A DNA stretch of 64,000 nt from Steroidobacteraceae bacterium (GTDB lineage: Bacteria; Pseudomonadota; Gammaproteobacteria; Steroidobacterales; Steroidobacteraceae), in assembly GCA_025458865.1 (NCBI GenBank), contig JALORP010000015.1, positions 32,183 through 96,182 of the forward strand, given 5' to 3'. The notes under the pieces are model-generated. The model was given only the letters and a program-made list of their open reading frames with translations. It did not search any database and was not told the origin of the DNA. A program made the position numbers and the translations under genes. Numbering within the stretch: the first letter of the stretch is position 1; every line of letters starts with the position of its first letter. Shown here piece after piece: positions 52,493-61,389 of this stretch.

Positions 52493-53590
52493 TTACTCGG
52501 CGACGCGGTCGATGGTGACGGTGATCGGGCCCCTTGCGGACGGATCATAGCTAACCTGCCCGTACAGGTCGCCCTTCGACTGAACCGGGCGGCCGCTCAA
52601 GGAGACGCGCGCCACCAGCACGAGGTCGTCCACCTGCGACAGGGAGGTGCCCTGGATCATCGCGTTCTCGTCGCTCAGCGTGATCGACAAGGGGAGTTCG
52701 CCGCTGGCGCGGCGCACCGCCGCGAGCGGCGGGCCGCCCGCACCGCTGCGGGCGAGCACGAACAAGGGTGCCCCTGGCGGAACCTGCCCGGCGAGTTCGG
52801 GCGCGACGACGATCCGAAGCGGGATCGTGCCCTCCGCTGCCGCGTCCGCCACCGGCTCCGCCGGCGGGCTGGCAGGCGCTGGCGTGGCCACCGCCGCCAC
52901 GGCCGTGGCTCCGGCCGCGGGCCCGATGGCGGCGTCGATCTCGGCAAGGCGCGCGTCCACGACCTGGAGCAGCTCCGGAGGCGGAGAGAGGTTGCGCAGA
53001 GCGGTCCAATGGCCGCGCGCCGTCGAGGGATCCTGCCGCTCGGAAGCGGTGAGCCCCGCGTACCACCGGGCCTTCAGGTTGTCCGGCGCCAGGGCTGCCG
53101 CGCGTTCGAACATGTCGCCTGCCTCGCCGAGGAACTGCGTCTCGTCAACGAGGACCCGCGCCTCGGCCACGCCCAGCATCGCGTCCACGTCCTGGCCGTT
53201 CGTCAGCTTCAGCGCCTCGCCATAGGCGTCGGCCGCTTTCGGGTAGTTGCCCATGACGACGTAGGTGCGGCCCAGCAGCTTCCAGCCCTCGGGGTCGCCC
53301 GGCTGGGCCTGCAGGCGCTGCTCCAACTGGCCCACCATGCCCTCGAGCGAAGCGGCGGCGTCGCCGTGTGGCGAGGCTGCCTGGGTCACCGAGTCGTCCC
53401 ACGGCCACTCGCTCAGGGTGAAGTAGAGCCCGAAACCGGCCAGCGGAATCCAGACCGCGAGCGCGGCGGCGAGCGGCCGGGAAGCCTTGGCGTCCCCTTC
53501 CCCACCAGACCCGCTCTTGAACAGCGGCCAGGCGACCAGCACCACCGCGCCTGCGGCGAGGATTAGGGCAATGACTACGAAGAGGGTCAC
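52493..53590 (-). CDS. ccmI: Cytochrome c maturation protein I
   Basis: CcmI (CycH), 365 residues, hands apocytochrome c to the haem ligation complex. Two N-terminal segments (a first transmembrane helix at residues 3-22 and a second near 45-60) flank a cytoplasmic loop. Tetratricopeptide-type repeats follow (PGDPEGWKLLGRTYVVMGNYPKAADAYGEAL) and a C-terminal periplasmic beta domain. It is the last ccm gene and overlaps ccmH by 4 bases. Confidence 0.92.
   Translation of the reverse strand: MTLFVVIALILAAGAVVLVAWPLFKSGSGGEGDAKASRPLAAALAVWIPLAGFGLYFTLSEWPWDDSVTQAASPHGDAAASLEGMVGQLEQRLQAQPGDPEGWKLLGRTYVVMGNYPKAADAYGEALKLTNGQDVDAMLGVAEARVLVDETQFLGEAGDMFERAAALAPDNLKARWYAGLTASERQDPSTARGHWTALRNLSPPPELLQVVDARLAEIDAAIGPAAGATAVAAVATPAPASPPAEPVADAAAEGTIPLRIVVAPELAGQVPPGAPLFVLARSGAGGPPLAAVRRASGELPLSITLSDENAMIQGTSLSQVDDLVLVARVSLSGRPVQSKGDLYGQVSYDPSARGPITVTIDRVAE
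53495..53502 (-). other. Candidate KOPS
   Basis: CCCTTCCC on the plus strand is GGGAAGGG on the minus strand. It points toward dif from the right, inside ccmI. Confidence 0.3.
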
Positions 53591-54036
53591 GTACGTTCCG
53601 TCCGGTGTTCGTTGTCGTCATCGAGCAGCGAGGGGTTCTCGCGGGCCAGTCGCGCGCGGCGCGCGATCACCACGCCCGCGGCGCCCAGGCCGCCGACCAG
53701 CAGCAGGAAAGGCGCCGCCCACAGCAAGTAGGTCTGGGGCTTGACCGGAGGCTTGTAGAGGACGAAATCCGTGTAGCGAGCCGTCAGGAAATCGCGGACC
53801 TCCTGGTCCGACTTGCCCTCGGCCATCAGCCGGCGAACCTCTCGGCGCAGGTCGCGCGCCAGCGAGGCGTTCGAGTCGGCAATGGTCTGGTTCTGGCAGA
53901 CCGTGCAGCGCAGCTCGCGCGTCAGCGCGTCGTACCGGGCCTGCATCGCGGGGTCCTCGAACGCCGGTTCCATGTCGATCGCGAGCGCCGGCGCCGCCGC
54001 CAGCAGGAAGATCGCGGCCAGGCGCGGCAGCAGCAT
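53587..54036 (-). CDS. ccmH: Cytochrome c maturation protein H
   Basis: CcmH, 149 residues, reduces the apocytochrome CxxCH thiols before haem ligation. The signal peptide (MLLPRLAAIFLLAAAPALA) is followed by the redox motif LRCTVCQNQTIADSNASLARDLR, and a C-terminal transmembrane helix (about residues 107-127). ATG at 54036 overlaps the ccmG stop (TGATG) and has GGGAGG upstream, so the longer ORF track start is rejected. Confidence 0.95.
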   Translation of the reverse strand: MLLPRLAAIFLLAAAPALAIDMEPAFEDPAMQARYDALTRELRCTVCQNQTIADSNASLARDLRREVRRLMAEGKSDQEVRDFLTARYTDFVLYKPPVKPQTYLLWAAPFLLLVGGLGAAGVVIARRARLARENPSLLDDDNEHRTERT

Positions 54037-54602
54037 CACGAACCTCCCTGGCCGCGGGCGATCAGGGGCAGGAACTCCTGCTCCCACGCCTCCGGCGTCA
54101 TGGCGCCGACACGCTTGGCGAGGATCATGCCGTCAGCGCTTACCAGGAAGGTCTCCGGCGTGCCGTAGACGCCGAAGTTGATACCGACGGAGCCTTCCTT
54201 GTCGTAGGCCACGAGTTCATAGGGATCGCCGAAACGAGTGAGCCAGTCGATGGCGCGAACGCGGCCGACCTCCGGATCCTCGGGCCAGTCCACCTCCTTC
54301 CAGTTCAACCCGACGATCGGCAGGCCGCTGCTGCGCGCGATCTGCATCAGCATCGGATGCTCCTGCCGGCACGTGACGCAACTGCTGTTCCACACGTTCA
54401 GCAGGTACATGCGCCCCGCGAGGCTTTCGTTCGAGATCACCTGCGATGGGTCGCGCAGGCCCTCGAGGGTGAAATCGGGCGCCGGCTTGCCGACGAGCGG
54501 CGACGGGATCTTGGAGGGATCGCGGAACAGCCCGACGAAGAGGAAGCCCACGAGCACGACGAAGATGGCCGCCGGGACGAGGGACTTGAGGCTCCGGGTC
54601 AT
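54036..54602 (-). CDS. ccmG: Thiol:disulfide interchange protein CcmG/DsbE
   Basis: CcmG, 188 residues, is a membrane-anchored periplasmic thioredoxin that keeps CcmH or apocytochrome reduced. It has an N-terminal helix (about residues 10-27) and VGKPAPDFTLEGL. The active site Cys75-Val-Thr-Cys78 lies in NVWNSSCVTCRQEHP. The usual family sequence is W-A-S-W-C, so the tryptophan just before the first cysteine is replaced by serine. The cis-proline region YGTPETFLV is intact. Overlap with ccmF is 4 bases. Confidence 0.94.
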   Translation of the reverse strand: MTRSLKSLVPAAIFVVLVGFLFVGLFRDPSKIPSPLVGKPAPDFTLEGLRDPSQVISNESLAGRMYLLNVWNSSCVTCRQEHPMLMQIARSSGLPIVGLNWKEVDWPEDPEVGRVRAIDWLTRFGDPYELVAYDKEGSVGINFGVYGTPETFLVSADGMILAKRVGAMTPEAWEQEFLPLIARGQGGS

Positions 54603-56557
54603 CGCGCGGCCTCCCCGGCTCCGGCCGGCACCGTGTCCTTCGCAGACGCGCGCACCCGGTAGCGCCGGTCAGCGGCCGCCACCAGCCCGCCGAGGGCCAT
54701 GAACAGCGCACCCAGCCAGATGTAGCGCAGCAGCGGCTTGTACTGCACGCGCATGCTCCAGCGGCCCTGTCCCAGGTCCTCGCCGAGCGCGACGAACAGG
54801 TCTCGGGCGTAGTTGACGTGGATGCCCGCTTCCGTCATCGGGTTGCCGCCCGACGCGTAGAAGCGCTTCTGGGGCCGCAGCGTCGTGAACACCTTGCCAT
54901 CCTCGCGGCTGATGGCAATGTCGGCCTCGATCGCCTCGTAGTTGGGGCCTTGCACCATCCGCGTGCCCTCGAAGCGGAAGTTGTATCCCTGCAGGGTCAC
55001 GGTCTCGCCGACGCCCATGCTGATGTCGCGCTCGATGCGGTAGGACTCCACGCCGGTGACGCCGAGCGTGAACATGCCCACGCCGAGGTGGGCGATGACC
55101 ATGCCCCAGAAGCCTGCGGGCAGCGTGCGCCACTGGCCCCACTTGGCGATGGGCTCCACGAGCGCGGACGCGATCAGCCAGATCGATATGGTGAAGCCCA
55201 CCAGGCCCATCCAGTGGAACTCGCCGTAGTTGAACAACATCAGCGCCACCGCAGCGGCGACGGCGACGCCCAGCAGCACGAGCAGCTTGTTGCGCACCGG
55301 CCCGAGGCGGCTGCGCTTCCAGACCGAGTGCATGCCGATGGACATCAGCAGCACCAGCGGGACCATAGGGATCATGAACGCCACGTTGAAGTACGGCGGT
55401 CCGACCGAGATCTTGCCGAGGCTCAGCGCGTCGAGGAACAGCGGGTACAGCGTGCCGAGCAGGATCAGCAGGGTCGCGCCGACCAGGAGCGCGTTGTTGA
55501 ACAGCAGGAAGGCCTCGCGCGAGGCCAGCTCGAAACCGGACTCCGACTTCATCATGGGCGCGCGCCAGGTATAGAGCGCCAGGGCGCCGCCGATCACCGC
55601 GACCAGGAAGGCGAGGATGTACAGGCCTCGGGCCGGGTCGGTCGCAAAGGCATGCACGGACACGAGCACGCCGGAACGCACCAGGAAGGTGCCCAGGAGG
55701 GAGAGCGAGAAGGCCGAGATGGCGAGCAGGAGCGTCCAGCTCTTGAACAGGCCGCGCTTCTCCGTGACCGCCAGCGAATGGATGAGCGCCGTGCCGATCA
55801 GCCACGGCATGAACGAGGCGTTCTCGACCGGGTCCCAGAACCAGTAGCCGCCCCAGCCGAGCTCGTAGTACGCCCACCAGCTGCCCAGGGTGATGCCGAT
55901 GCCGAGGAACAGCCAGGCCACGAGGGTCCACGGCCGAGCCCACTTCGCCCAGAGGGTGTCGGTCCGGCCCTCGATCAGCGTGGCGCAGGCGAAGGCGAAG
56001 GCCATCGCGAAGCCGACGTAGCCGACGTAGAGCATCGGCGGGTGGATCGCGAGCGCCGGATCCTGCAGCAGCGGGTTGAGATCGTTGCCATCCACTGCCG
56101 CCGGCACCAGCCGCGCGAAGGGATTGGAGGTGAACAGCATGAAAGTCAGGAAGCCGATGCTCACCAGGCCGAGCACGCCGATCACCCGGCTCTTGAAGGC
56201 GAGTGGCACGGCCCGGCTGAAGGCAGCGAGCACTGCCGTCCAGGTGGCCAGCACCAGCGCCCAGAAGAGCAGCGAGCCCTCGTGACCACCCCACGAGGCT
56301 GCGACCCGATAGAACGTCGGCAGGAGCGAATTCGAATGGCCGGCGACGTAGCGCACGGAGAAGTCGAACTGCACGAAGGCGTAGATCAGGCAGCCGAAGG
56401 CGAGCGACAGGAAGACCCACTGCCCGATGGCCGCGCTGTGCGCCGCGTTCATCCACGCGACCCGGCCGCGCTGAGGCCCGACGATGCCGAAGAAACCCTG
56501 CGCCGCCGCGAGCAGCAGCGCCAGGACCACGGCGAAATGGCCAAGCTCGGGGATCAC
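54599..56557 (-). CDS. ccmF: Cytochrome c haem lyase subunit CcmF
   Basis: CcmF, 652 residues, is the integral-membrane haem handling and ligation subunit. It has about 14-15 transmembrane helices and the WWD domain [18 protein letters not shown], plus periplasmic histidines. Length is normal. It takes haem from CcmE and attaches it to apocytochrome with CcmH/I. The large antisense ORF on the plus strand (54818-56620) is a shadow. Confidence 0.96.
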   Translation of the reverse strand: MIPELGHFAVVLALLLAAAQGFFGIVGPQRGRVAWMNAAHSAAIGQWVFLSLAFGCLIYAFVQFDFSVRYVAGHSNSLLPTFYRVAASWGGHEGSLLFWALVLATWTAVLAAFSRAVPLAFKSRVIGVLGLVSIGFLTFMLFTSNPFARLVPAAVDGNDLNPLLQDPALAIHPPMLYVGYVGFAMAFAFACATLIEGRTDTLWAKWARPWTLVAWLFLGIGITLGSWWAYYELGWGGYWFWDPVENASFMPWLIGTALIHSLAVTEKRGLFKSWTLLLAISAFSLSLLGTFLVRSGVLVSVHAFATDPARGLYILAFLVAVIGGALALYTWRAPMMKSESGFELASREAFLLFNNALLVGATLLILLGTLYPLFLDALSLGKISVGPPYFNVAFMIPMVPLVLLMSIGMHSVWKRSRLGPVRNKLLVLLGVAVAAAVALMLFNYGEFHWMGLVGFTISIWLIASALVEPIAKWGQWRTLPAGFWGMVIAHLGVGMFTLGVTGVESYRIERDISMGVGETVTLQGYNFRFEGTRMVQGPNYEAIEADIAISREDGKVFTTLRPQKRFYASGGNPMTEAGIHVNYARDLFVALGEDLGQGRWSMRVQYKPLLRYIWLGALFMALGGLVAAADRRYRVRASAKDTVPAGAGEAAR

Positions 56558-56997
56558 GAGGCGCCCCCTGCCGCCGGGGGCGGCTGGTGCAGGCTCTCGG
56601 CGACCTCGGGCGGCATGTAGTTCTCGTCATGCTTGGCCAGCACTTCCTCGGCCACGAAGGTGCCGTCGTCGAGCAGCTTGCCGCGCGCCACGACCCCCTG
56701 TCCCTCGCGGAAGAGGTCGGGCAGCAGGCCGGTGTAGCTCACGGGAATGGTCTGCGCGTGGTCGGTGACGGTGAAGCGCACCTCCATGCTCCCCGGACTG
56801 CGCTGCACGCTGCCGGTGGTCACCAGGCCGCCGAGCCTGAATGAGCGCTCTCCCGGAGCCTCGCCCGCCATAATCTGCGACGGGCTGTAGAAATACAGCA
56901 GGTTCTCGTTCAGGGCCTGCAGCGCGACGGTCGTGGCGGCGCCGACGCCAATCACGATCGCGGCCACTGCCAGCATGCGCTTGCGACGGGGTGTCAT
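56554..56997 (-). CDS. ccmE: Haem chaperone CcmE
   Basis: CcmE, 147 residues, is a membrane-anchored periplasmic OB-fold protein that carries haem on a covalent histidine. One N-terminal helix (about residues 8-26) is followed by [40 protein letters not shown] and the haem-binding [15 protein letters not shown] at 56997 overlaps the ccmD stop. Confidence 0.95.
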   Translation of the reverse strand: MTPRRKRMLAVAAIVIGVGAATTVALQALNENLLYFYSPSQIMAGEAPGERSFRLGGLVTTGSVQRSPGSMEVRFTVTDHAQTIPVSYTGLLPDLFREGQGVVARGKLLDDGTFVAEEVLAKHDENYMPPEVAESLHQPPPAAGGAS

Positions 56998-57164
56998 GAG
57001 CGGTTCTCCTCCATCTGAATCCGCCGGGCGGCGGCGCGGCGCGCCTCCGCAAGGGAGCGACGCGCGCTCCAGATGTTGTAGACAAGGACGAAAAGGGTCA
57101 ATCCGAAGGCCGGCCACAGGTAACCCGCGTAGCCGCCCATGTGCAGGAAATCCGAAAGGCTCAT
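56994..57164 (-). CDS. ccmD: Cytochrome c maturation protein D
   Basis: CcmD, 56 residues, is too short to be listed separately in the ORF track. Sequence: [20 protein letters not shown], a single transmembrane helix ([11 protein letters not shown]), then a basic cytoplasmic tail. It helps release holo-CcmE from the CcmABC complex. It overlaps ccmC and ccmE by 4 bases each. Confidence 0.92.
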   Translation of the reverse strand: MSLSDFLHMGGYAGYLWPAFGLTLFVLVYNIWSARRSLAEARRAAARRIQMEENRS

Positions 57165-57901
57165 CGGGCAAGTTCCTCGCGCAGCCAGGCCGCATTGCGC
57201 TCGCGGCGGATGACTTCGGCGCGCAGCCGGATCATCAGGACCGCGCCGAAGTACAGGGTGAAGCCGAGCATCATGGCGAGCAGCGGCCAGAGCATGTCCA
57301 TCGTGATGGACGGCTTGCCGATCTTGGTGATGGTGGCGCCCTGGTGCAGCGTGTTCCACCAGTAAACCGAGTAGTGGATGATCGGAAGGTTGATCACGCC
57401 CACCACGGCCAGTACCGCCGAGGCCCGGTCCGCGCGCTGCGGGTCCTCGATCGAGGAGCGCAGCGCCATGAAGCCCAGGTACAGGAACAGCAGGATCAGC
57501 TCGGAAGTCAGGCGCGCGTCCCACACCCACCAGGTGCCCCACATCGGCTTGCCCCACAGCGAGCCGGTGGCGAGCGCCGCGAACGTGAACCAGGCGCCGA
57601 CCGGCGCCGCGGCGGCGGCCACCGCGTGCGCGAGCTTCATGCGCCAGATGAGCGCGATGGCCGAGGCGATCGCCATGGTGGCGTAGATGAACATGGACAT
57701 CCACGCGCTCGGCGCATGGACGTAGACCATCCGGAAGCCCTCGCCCTGCTGGTAATCCGGCGGGGCCAGCACGAGCCCGCCGTACAGCGCGGCAATGATG
57801 AGGATGGCGGCCGGCCAGGCGAACCAGGGCATCAGCATGCCCGCGATCCGGTAGAAATGCGGCGGCGAAGCCAGCTTGTGGAACCAGGTCCAGGTCGCCA
57901 T
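57161..57901 (-). CDS. ccmC: Haem exporter subunit CcmC
   Basis: CcmC, 246 residues, has six transmembrane helices and the WWD domain [22 protein letters not shown] that presents haem to CcmE. Histidines flanking the WWD domain (YVHAPSAW and [13 protein letters not shown]) are conserved haem ligands. It lies 7 bases downstream of ccmB. Confidence 0.96.
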   Translation of the reverse strand: MATWTWFHKLASPPHFYRIAGMLMPWFAWPAAILIIAALYGGLVLAPPDYQQGEGFRMVYVHAPSAWMSMFIYATMAIASAIALIWRMKLAHAVAAAAAPVGAWFTFAALATGSLWGKPMWGTWWVWDARLTSELILLFLYLGFMALRSSIEDPQRADRASAVLAVVGVINLPIIHYSVYWWNTLHQGATITKIGKPSITMDMLWPLLAMMLGFTLYFGAVLMIRLRAEVIRRERNAAWLREELAR

Positions 57902-57908
57902 CAGGTCA

Positions 57909-58592
57909 TCACTCCATGCTCACCTTGAGCGCGGCCGAGGTCGCGAACGGCCCGAGGGTCACGCTGAGGATGCACATCGCCCCCAGCAGCAGCAATGGTC
58001 CCCGGGAAACGTCCCCCATCACCGCCATGTCCACCGCGCGGGCCCCGAAGATCAGCGCCGGCATGGCGAGCGGCAGCACCAGCAGCGACAGCAGCACGCT
58101 CCCGCGCCGGATGCCCAGCGTGAGACCCGCGCCGACGGCGCCGAGGAAGCTCAGGATGGCGGTGCCGAGGAAGAGCGAAACGACCACCGTGCCCAGCGCC
58201 TCGGTCGGAATCGCCAGCGACAGGGCCACGATGGGCGCTGCGAGTACGAGCGGCAGCCCACTGACGGTCCAGTGCGCAAGGGCCTTGATGAGCGCGAGCC
58301 ACCACAATGGCTGTCCAGACAGCACCAGCTGTTCGAGAGTTCCGTCCTCGTAGTCGGAACGGAACATGAACTCGAGCGCGAGAAGTGCGGATAGCAATGC
58401 GGCCACCCACAGGACGCCCGCGGCCACCTGCCGGAGCTGGCCTGTCTCGGGGCTCAGGGCCAGCGGGAACAGCGTCGTGACCATCAGGAAGAACACCACC
58501 GGCTGGGTGATCTGCTCCCAGCGGCGGAACGCGAGCTTGAGGTCGCGGGCGTAGAGCAGGCGCCCGGCGGCGAGGAGCCCGGTGGGCTGCAT
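57909..58592 (-). CDS. ccmB: Haem exporter subunit CcmB
   Basis: CcmB, 227 residues, is the six-helix membrane subunit of the CcmAB ABC transporter. ARDLKLAFRRWEQITQPVVFFLMVTTLFPLALSPE and EDGTLEQLVLSGQPLWWLALIKALAHW are family-typical. ATG at 58592 overlaps the ccmA stop; the ORF track extension to 58754 is false. Confidence 0.95.
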   Translation of the reverse strand: MQPTGLLAAGRLLYARDLKLAFRRWEQITQPVVFFLMVTTLFPLALSPETGQLRQVAAGVLWVAALLSALLALEFMFRSDYEDGTLEQLVLSGQPLWWLALIKALAHWTVSGLPLVLAAPIVALSLAIPTEALGTVVVSLFLGTAILSFLGAVGAGLTLGIRRGSVLLSLLVLPLAMPALIFGARAVDMAVMGDVSRGPLLLLGAMCILSVTLGPFATSAALKVSME

Positions 58593-59224
58593 CAGTTGAG
58601 CTCCTCGATCCGCGGCGTCATGCCCGGGATCTCCAGCCCCTGGTGGGCCGCGAGCACGACGCTGCCGCCAGCCCGCACGTGCTCGCCGATGAGCGCCGAG
58701 AACAGCCGCACGCCGGCGACGTCGAGGTTGGTGAAGGGTTCGTCCAGGACCCACAGCCGGGCGCCCAGCAGGAGGATGCGGCTCATGGCGAGCCGTCGCC
58801 GCTGGCCGGCCGAGAGCACGCGCGCCGGCAGGTCGCGGCAGCGCAGGATGCCCAGGCGCTCGAGAGTCGCCTCCACCTCGGCCGCCGGCAGCACCCGGCG
58901 GATACCCACGCTGTAGTGCAGGTTCTCGAAGGCCGTGAGGTCGCCCTTCAGGGCGTTTTCATGACCGAGGTAGGCGAGTTCGGCGTCGTACTCGTCGCGC
59001 ACGCGTCGGATGGGCTGGCCCTTCCACCCGACGGTGCCCTCCTCCGCCGGCAGCAGCCCGGCGAGCACACGCAGCAAGGTCGTCTTCCCCGTGCCGTTGG
59101 GGCCCGCGACGTGAACCACTTCGCCCGGCAGGATGTCGAGGCTGACGCCGCGCAGCACGTGGCGATCGCCGCGCCAGACGTGGATGGCGCGCGCCGAAAG
59201 GCCATGCGGATGAAGTGTTTCCAC
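58592..59224 (-). CDS. ccmA: Haem exporter ATP-binding protein CcmA
   Basis: CcmA, 210 residues, is the ABC ATPase whose hydrolysis drives release of holo-CcmE. Walker A GPNGTGKTT, signature LSAGQRRR, Walker B LWVLDEPF and the H-loop AAHQG are intact. First gene of ccmABCDEFGHI; all downstream ccm genes are coupled by small overlaps or gaps. Confidence 0.96.
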   Translation of the reverse strand: METLHPHGLSARAIHVWRGDRHVLRGVSLDILPGEVVHVAGPNGTGKTTLLRVLAGLLPAEEGTVGWKGQPIRRVRDEYDAELAYLGHENALKGDLTAFENLHYSVGIRRVLPAAEVEATLERLGILRCRDLPARVLSAGQRRRLAMSRILLLGARLWVLDEPFTNLDVAGVRLFSALIGEHVRAGGSVVLAAHQGLEIPGMTPRIEELN

Positions 59225-59368
59225 CAGGGTCGCTGCCCCCTCGTTCAGACCCGCGCGACTATATCAGACTCACGAACTGGACTTCGTAGTTGGCATGCCG
59301 TCGCAGGCTCGTGGATTTCCGCAGGTTGCGGGCCGTGCCCGCGCCCGCTACCGGACCGACTCGCAGGC

Positions 59369-59455
59369 TGGTGCCCCGGGCAGGAGTCGAACCTGCATGG
59401 CCTTGCGGCCAGCGGATTTTAAGTCCGCTGCGTCTACCAGTTTCGCCACCGGGGC
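59369..59455 (-). tRNA. tRNA-Leu (anticodon TAA)
   Basis: A cloverleaf of 87 bases including an encoded CCA. The acceptor stem GCCCCGG pairs with CCGGGGC. The anticodon loop CTTAAAA gives TAA. A long class II variable arm (TGGCCGCAAGGCCA) fits leucine. The T arm reads GTTCGACTC. It lies 145 bases beyond ccmA and is the outermost of a Gly-Cys-Leu tRNA group. Confidence 0.96.
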
Positions 59456-59494
59456 CGAGGGCGTGCACCCTGTCGGCCCGGCTAGATTAGCCGT

Positions 59495-60076
59495 TCAGGA
59501 CGGCCAGCGCAGGAGCAGCCCATGGGTGGGCAGGAAGACCAGGAGCGCGAAGCCCGCCCACAGGAGCGCCAGGTAGGGTACCGCCGGCCACGCGGACGGC
59601 CGCCCGCCCAGGCCGTGGCTCCAGTTGATGTTCTCGCGGGGACTCCCGGCGACCCGCGACGCCGGCAGGACCACCGCCGCGAGCAGCAGCGCGCCCGCAA
59701 GGCCGCGGGGGTCGTAGCCGTACGCCCCGACCATCCAGAGCAGCACGGCCGGCAACGGCACGTGGAACAGCGACAGCAGGCGCAGCCGCAGCGGGCGCTC
59801 CCGCTCGAACATGTACTCGGTGAGCCCGGTCACCCGCCGGCGCAGGGCGAGCCGCAGGGCGAAATCCACGTTCCAGAGAAGCTCGGGCAGCAGCGTCGCC
59901 ACGGTGAGCACGCTCGCGAGCAAGGCGCTCTCGAGCCACAGCGCGGGGACCGCGCCGAGCAGCGCGATATCGGAGAACCAGAGGAGGTTTCGTGGGCCGT
60001 AGTGGCGGAGCCAGACGACCAGGATGACGAGCGTGACGCCCGTATAGGCCAGTTTGAACCAGAACGGGATGGTCAC
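59495..60076 (-). CDS. Multi-pass membrane protein of unknown function
   Basis: This 193-residue protein has about five or six hydrophobic helices. Visible features: WLRHYGPRNLLWFSDIALL near the start, WNVDFALRLALRRRVTGLTEYMFERERPLRLRLLSLFH in the centre and RENINWSHGLGG near the C-terminus. The pattern resembles widely distributed uncharacterised proteobacterial membrane proteins, but I cannot name a function. It sits between tRNA-Leu and a cytochrome gene, separating tRNAs that are adjacent in E. coli. Confidence 0.8.
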   Translation of the reverse strand: MTIPFWFKLAYTGVTLVILVVWLRHYGPRNLLWFSDIALLGAVPALWLESALLASVLTVATLLPELLWNVDFALRLALRRRVTGLTEYMFERERPLRLRLLSLFHVPLPAVLLWMVGAYGYDPRGLAGALLLAAVVLPASRVAGSPRENINWSHGLGGRPSAWPAVPYLALLWAGFALLVFLPTHGLLLRWPS

Positions 60077-60164
60077 CGCGAATCAGCCGGCCTGGCCGCC
60101 GCGCCTACGCGGTGCGCCGGAGTCCCGGCCCGGCAGGTCGCCGGGCCGGGACACGCAGAAGGCG

Positions 60165-60440
60165 TCAGCCGCCTGAAGCGTAGAAGGCCGCGAGGTCGGC
60201 AGCAACGTCGGCGATGCTCGGGTCGAGCTTCTCCTTGTGCTTCACCTTGCCGGCGAGGATGTCCTTGATCGTCTTCTCGATGTCGGCGGCCGACAGGTCC
60301 GCGAACTCATCGGCCTCGTGGCACTCGGCGCAGGCCTCGTCGTGCTTGGCCTTGCCCTTGGCCGCATCGGCGGCGAGAGCGGGACCCGCGAGCATGAGCG
60401 TGCCGGCGGCGAGGGTTGCGACGAGAATGTTGCGTTTCAT
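60165..60440 (-). CDS. Small periplasmic mono-haem cytochrome c
   Basis: This 91-residue protein starts at ATG 60440; the ORF track start at 60644 runs through tRNA-Cys. The signal peptide is cleaved after AGPALA. One haem motif, CAECH, lies at 37-41. No methionine follows the haem motif in the mature protein, so the usual sixth ligand is missing; His68 (KVKHKEKL) is an alternative. Electron carrier role is inferred. Maturation would use the ccm system encoded nearby. Confidence 0.88.
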   Translation of the reverse strand: MKRNILVATLAAGTLMLAGPALAADAAKGKAKHDEACAECHEADEFADLSAADIEKTIKDILAGKVKHKEKLDPSIADVAADLAAFYASGG

Positions 60441-60576
60441 CTGTGAGTGCCTCCTGCTTGGTCGGTGTGGCCGATCGCTCCATTTCGGAGCCTGCGCGGA
60501 CTTTAGCACATCGAAACTGAACGCCGGCCTAACGAAGATCCGGCGGAAACGCAGGTATTTGTACGGATGGGGCGAG

Positions 60577-60650
60577 TGGAGGCTAGGGTCGGAATCGAAC
60601 CGGCGTACACGGCTTTGCAGGCCGCTGCATGACCACTCTGCCACCTAGCC
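60577..60650 (-). tRNA. tRNA-Cys (anticodon GCA)
   Basis: The 74-base cloverleaf has an encoded CCA and discriminator U. The acceptor GGCTAGG pairs with CCTAGCC. The anticodon loop CTGCAAA gives GCA. The T arm is GGTTCGATTCC. It follows tRNA-Gly, as in the E. coli glyW-cysT-leuZ operon. Confidence 0.96.
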
Positions 60651-60667
60651 TCGGCGGCCCATCAAAC

Positions 60668-60694
60668 ACAAAACCCCGGGAGGTCATCCCGGGG
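60668..60694 (-). terminator. Intrinsic terminator-like hairpin between tRNA-Gly and tRNA-Cys
   Basis: An 8-bp stem CCCCGGGA/TCCCGGGG around a 5-base loop is followed on the minus strand by TTTTGTGTTT. It lies 10 bases past tRNA-Gly in the direction of transcription, so it may limit readthrough from pgsA/tRNA-Gly into tRNA-Cys. Confidence 0.65.
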
Positions 60695-60703
60695 CTGTGA
60701 AAC

Positions 60704-60779
60704 TGGAGCGGGAAACGAGGCTCGAACTCGCGACCTCAACCTTGGCAAGGTTGCGCTCTACCAACTGAGCTATTCCCGC
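60704..60779 (-). tRNA. tRNA-Gly (anticodon GCC)
   Basis: The 76-base cloverleaf has an encoded CCA. The acceptor GCGGGAA pairs with TTCCCGC. The anticodon loop TTGCCAA gives GCC. The D arm is AGCTCAGTTGGTAGAGC and the T arm GAGTTCGAGCC. It lies 37 bases after pgsA. Confidence 0.97.
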
Positions 60780-60816
60780 CCGGGAGCCGGAAATTGTAGG
60801 GGGTGGCGGGCTGGTG

Positions 60817-61389
60817 TCAAGTGTGGCGGTGGGCCGCAAGGTCCGGCCAGGCCGCGCGCAGGTAGACGGCCATCGACCAGAGCGTCAGGACCGCGGCTAT
60901 GGCCGTGAGGATCAGGCCCAGCGCGTAGATCGGTATGAACAGCAGGTCCTGCCGGAACAGCAGCATGGACAGACCCACGACCTGCAGGATCGTCTTGAAC
61001 TTGCCCATCGAGGATACGGCGACCTTGCGCCGCGCCCCGATTTCCGCCATCCATTCGCGCAGCGCAGAAATCGCGATTTCCCGACCGATGATCACGACCG
61101 CCATCAGGGTCACGTACCAGCTCGGGTCGCGGCTCACGATGAGCACCAGCGCCGTGGCCACGATGAGCTTGTCCGCCACCGGGTCGAGGAAGGCGCCGAG
61201 CGGCGACACCTGGCCGAGCTTGCGCGCGAGGTAGCCGTCGAACGAGTCGGTGATCCCGGCGAGCGCGAACATCAGCCCGCAGGCCATGTCGGACCAGGTA
61301 AAGGGCAGGTAGAAGAACAGGACGATCGCCGGGATCAGGGCGATGCGCAGCGCGGTGAGCAGGTTCGGGATCGTGTAGGGATGGGTCAT
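60817..61389 (-). CDS. pgsA: CDP-diacylglycerol-glycerol-3-phosphate phosphatidyltransferase
   Basis: PgsA, 190 residues, makes phosphatidylglycerophosphate, the committed step to phosphatidylglycerol and cardiolipin. The CDP-alcohol phosphotransferase motif is complete: TDSFDGYLARKLGQVSPLGAFLDPVADK. It has four to six membrane helices. It overlaps uvrC by 4 bases, the standard uvrC-pgsA pairing. Confidence 0.97.
   Translation of the reverse strand: MTHPYTIPNLLTALRIALIPAIVLFFYLPFTWSDMACGLMFALAGITDSFDGYLARKLGQVSPLGAFLDPVADKLIVATALVLIVSRDPSWYVTLMAVVIIGREIAISALREWMAEIGARRKVAVSSMGKFKTILQVVGLSMLLFRQDLLFIPIYALGLILTAIAAVLTLWSMAVYLRAAWPDLAAHRHT

Noticed and set aside
54669-56630. 653-residue minus ORF in a second frame over ccmF
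   Set aside because: Shadow of ccmF; the 54599-56557 frame has the WWD domain and hydrophobic helices.
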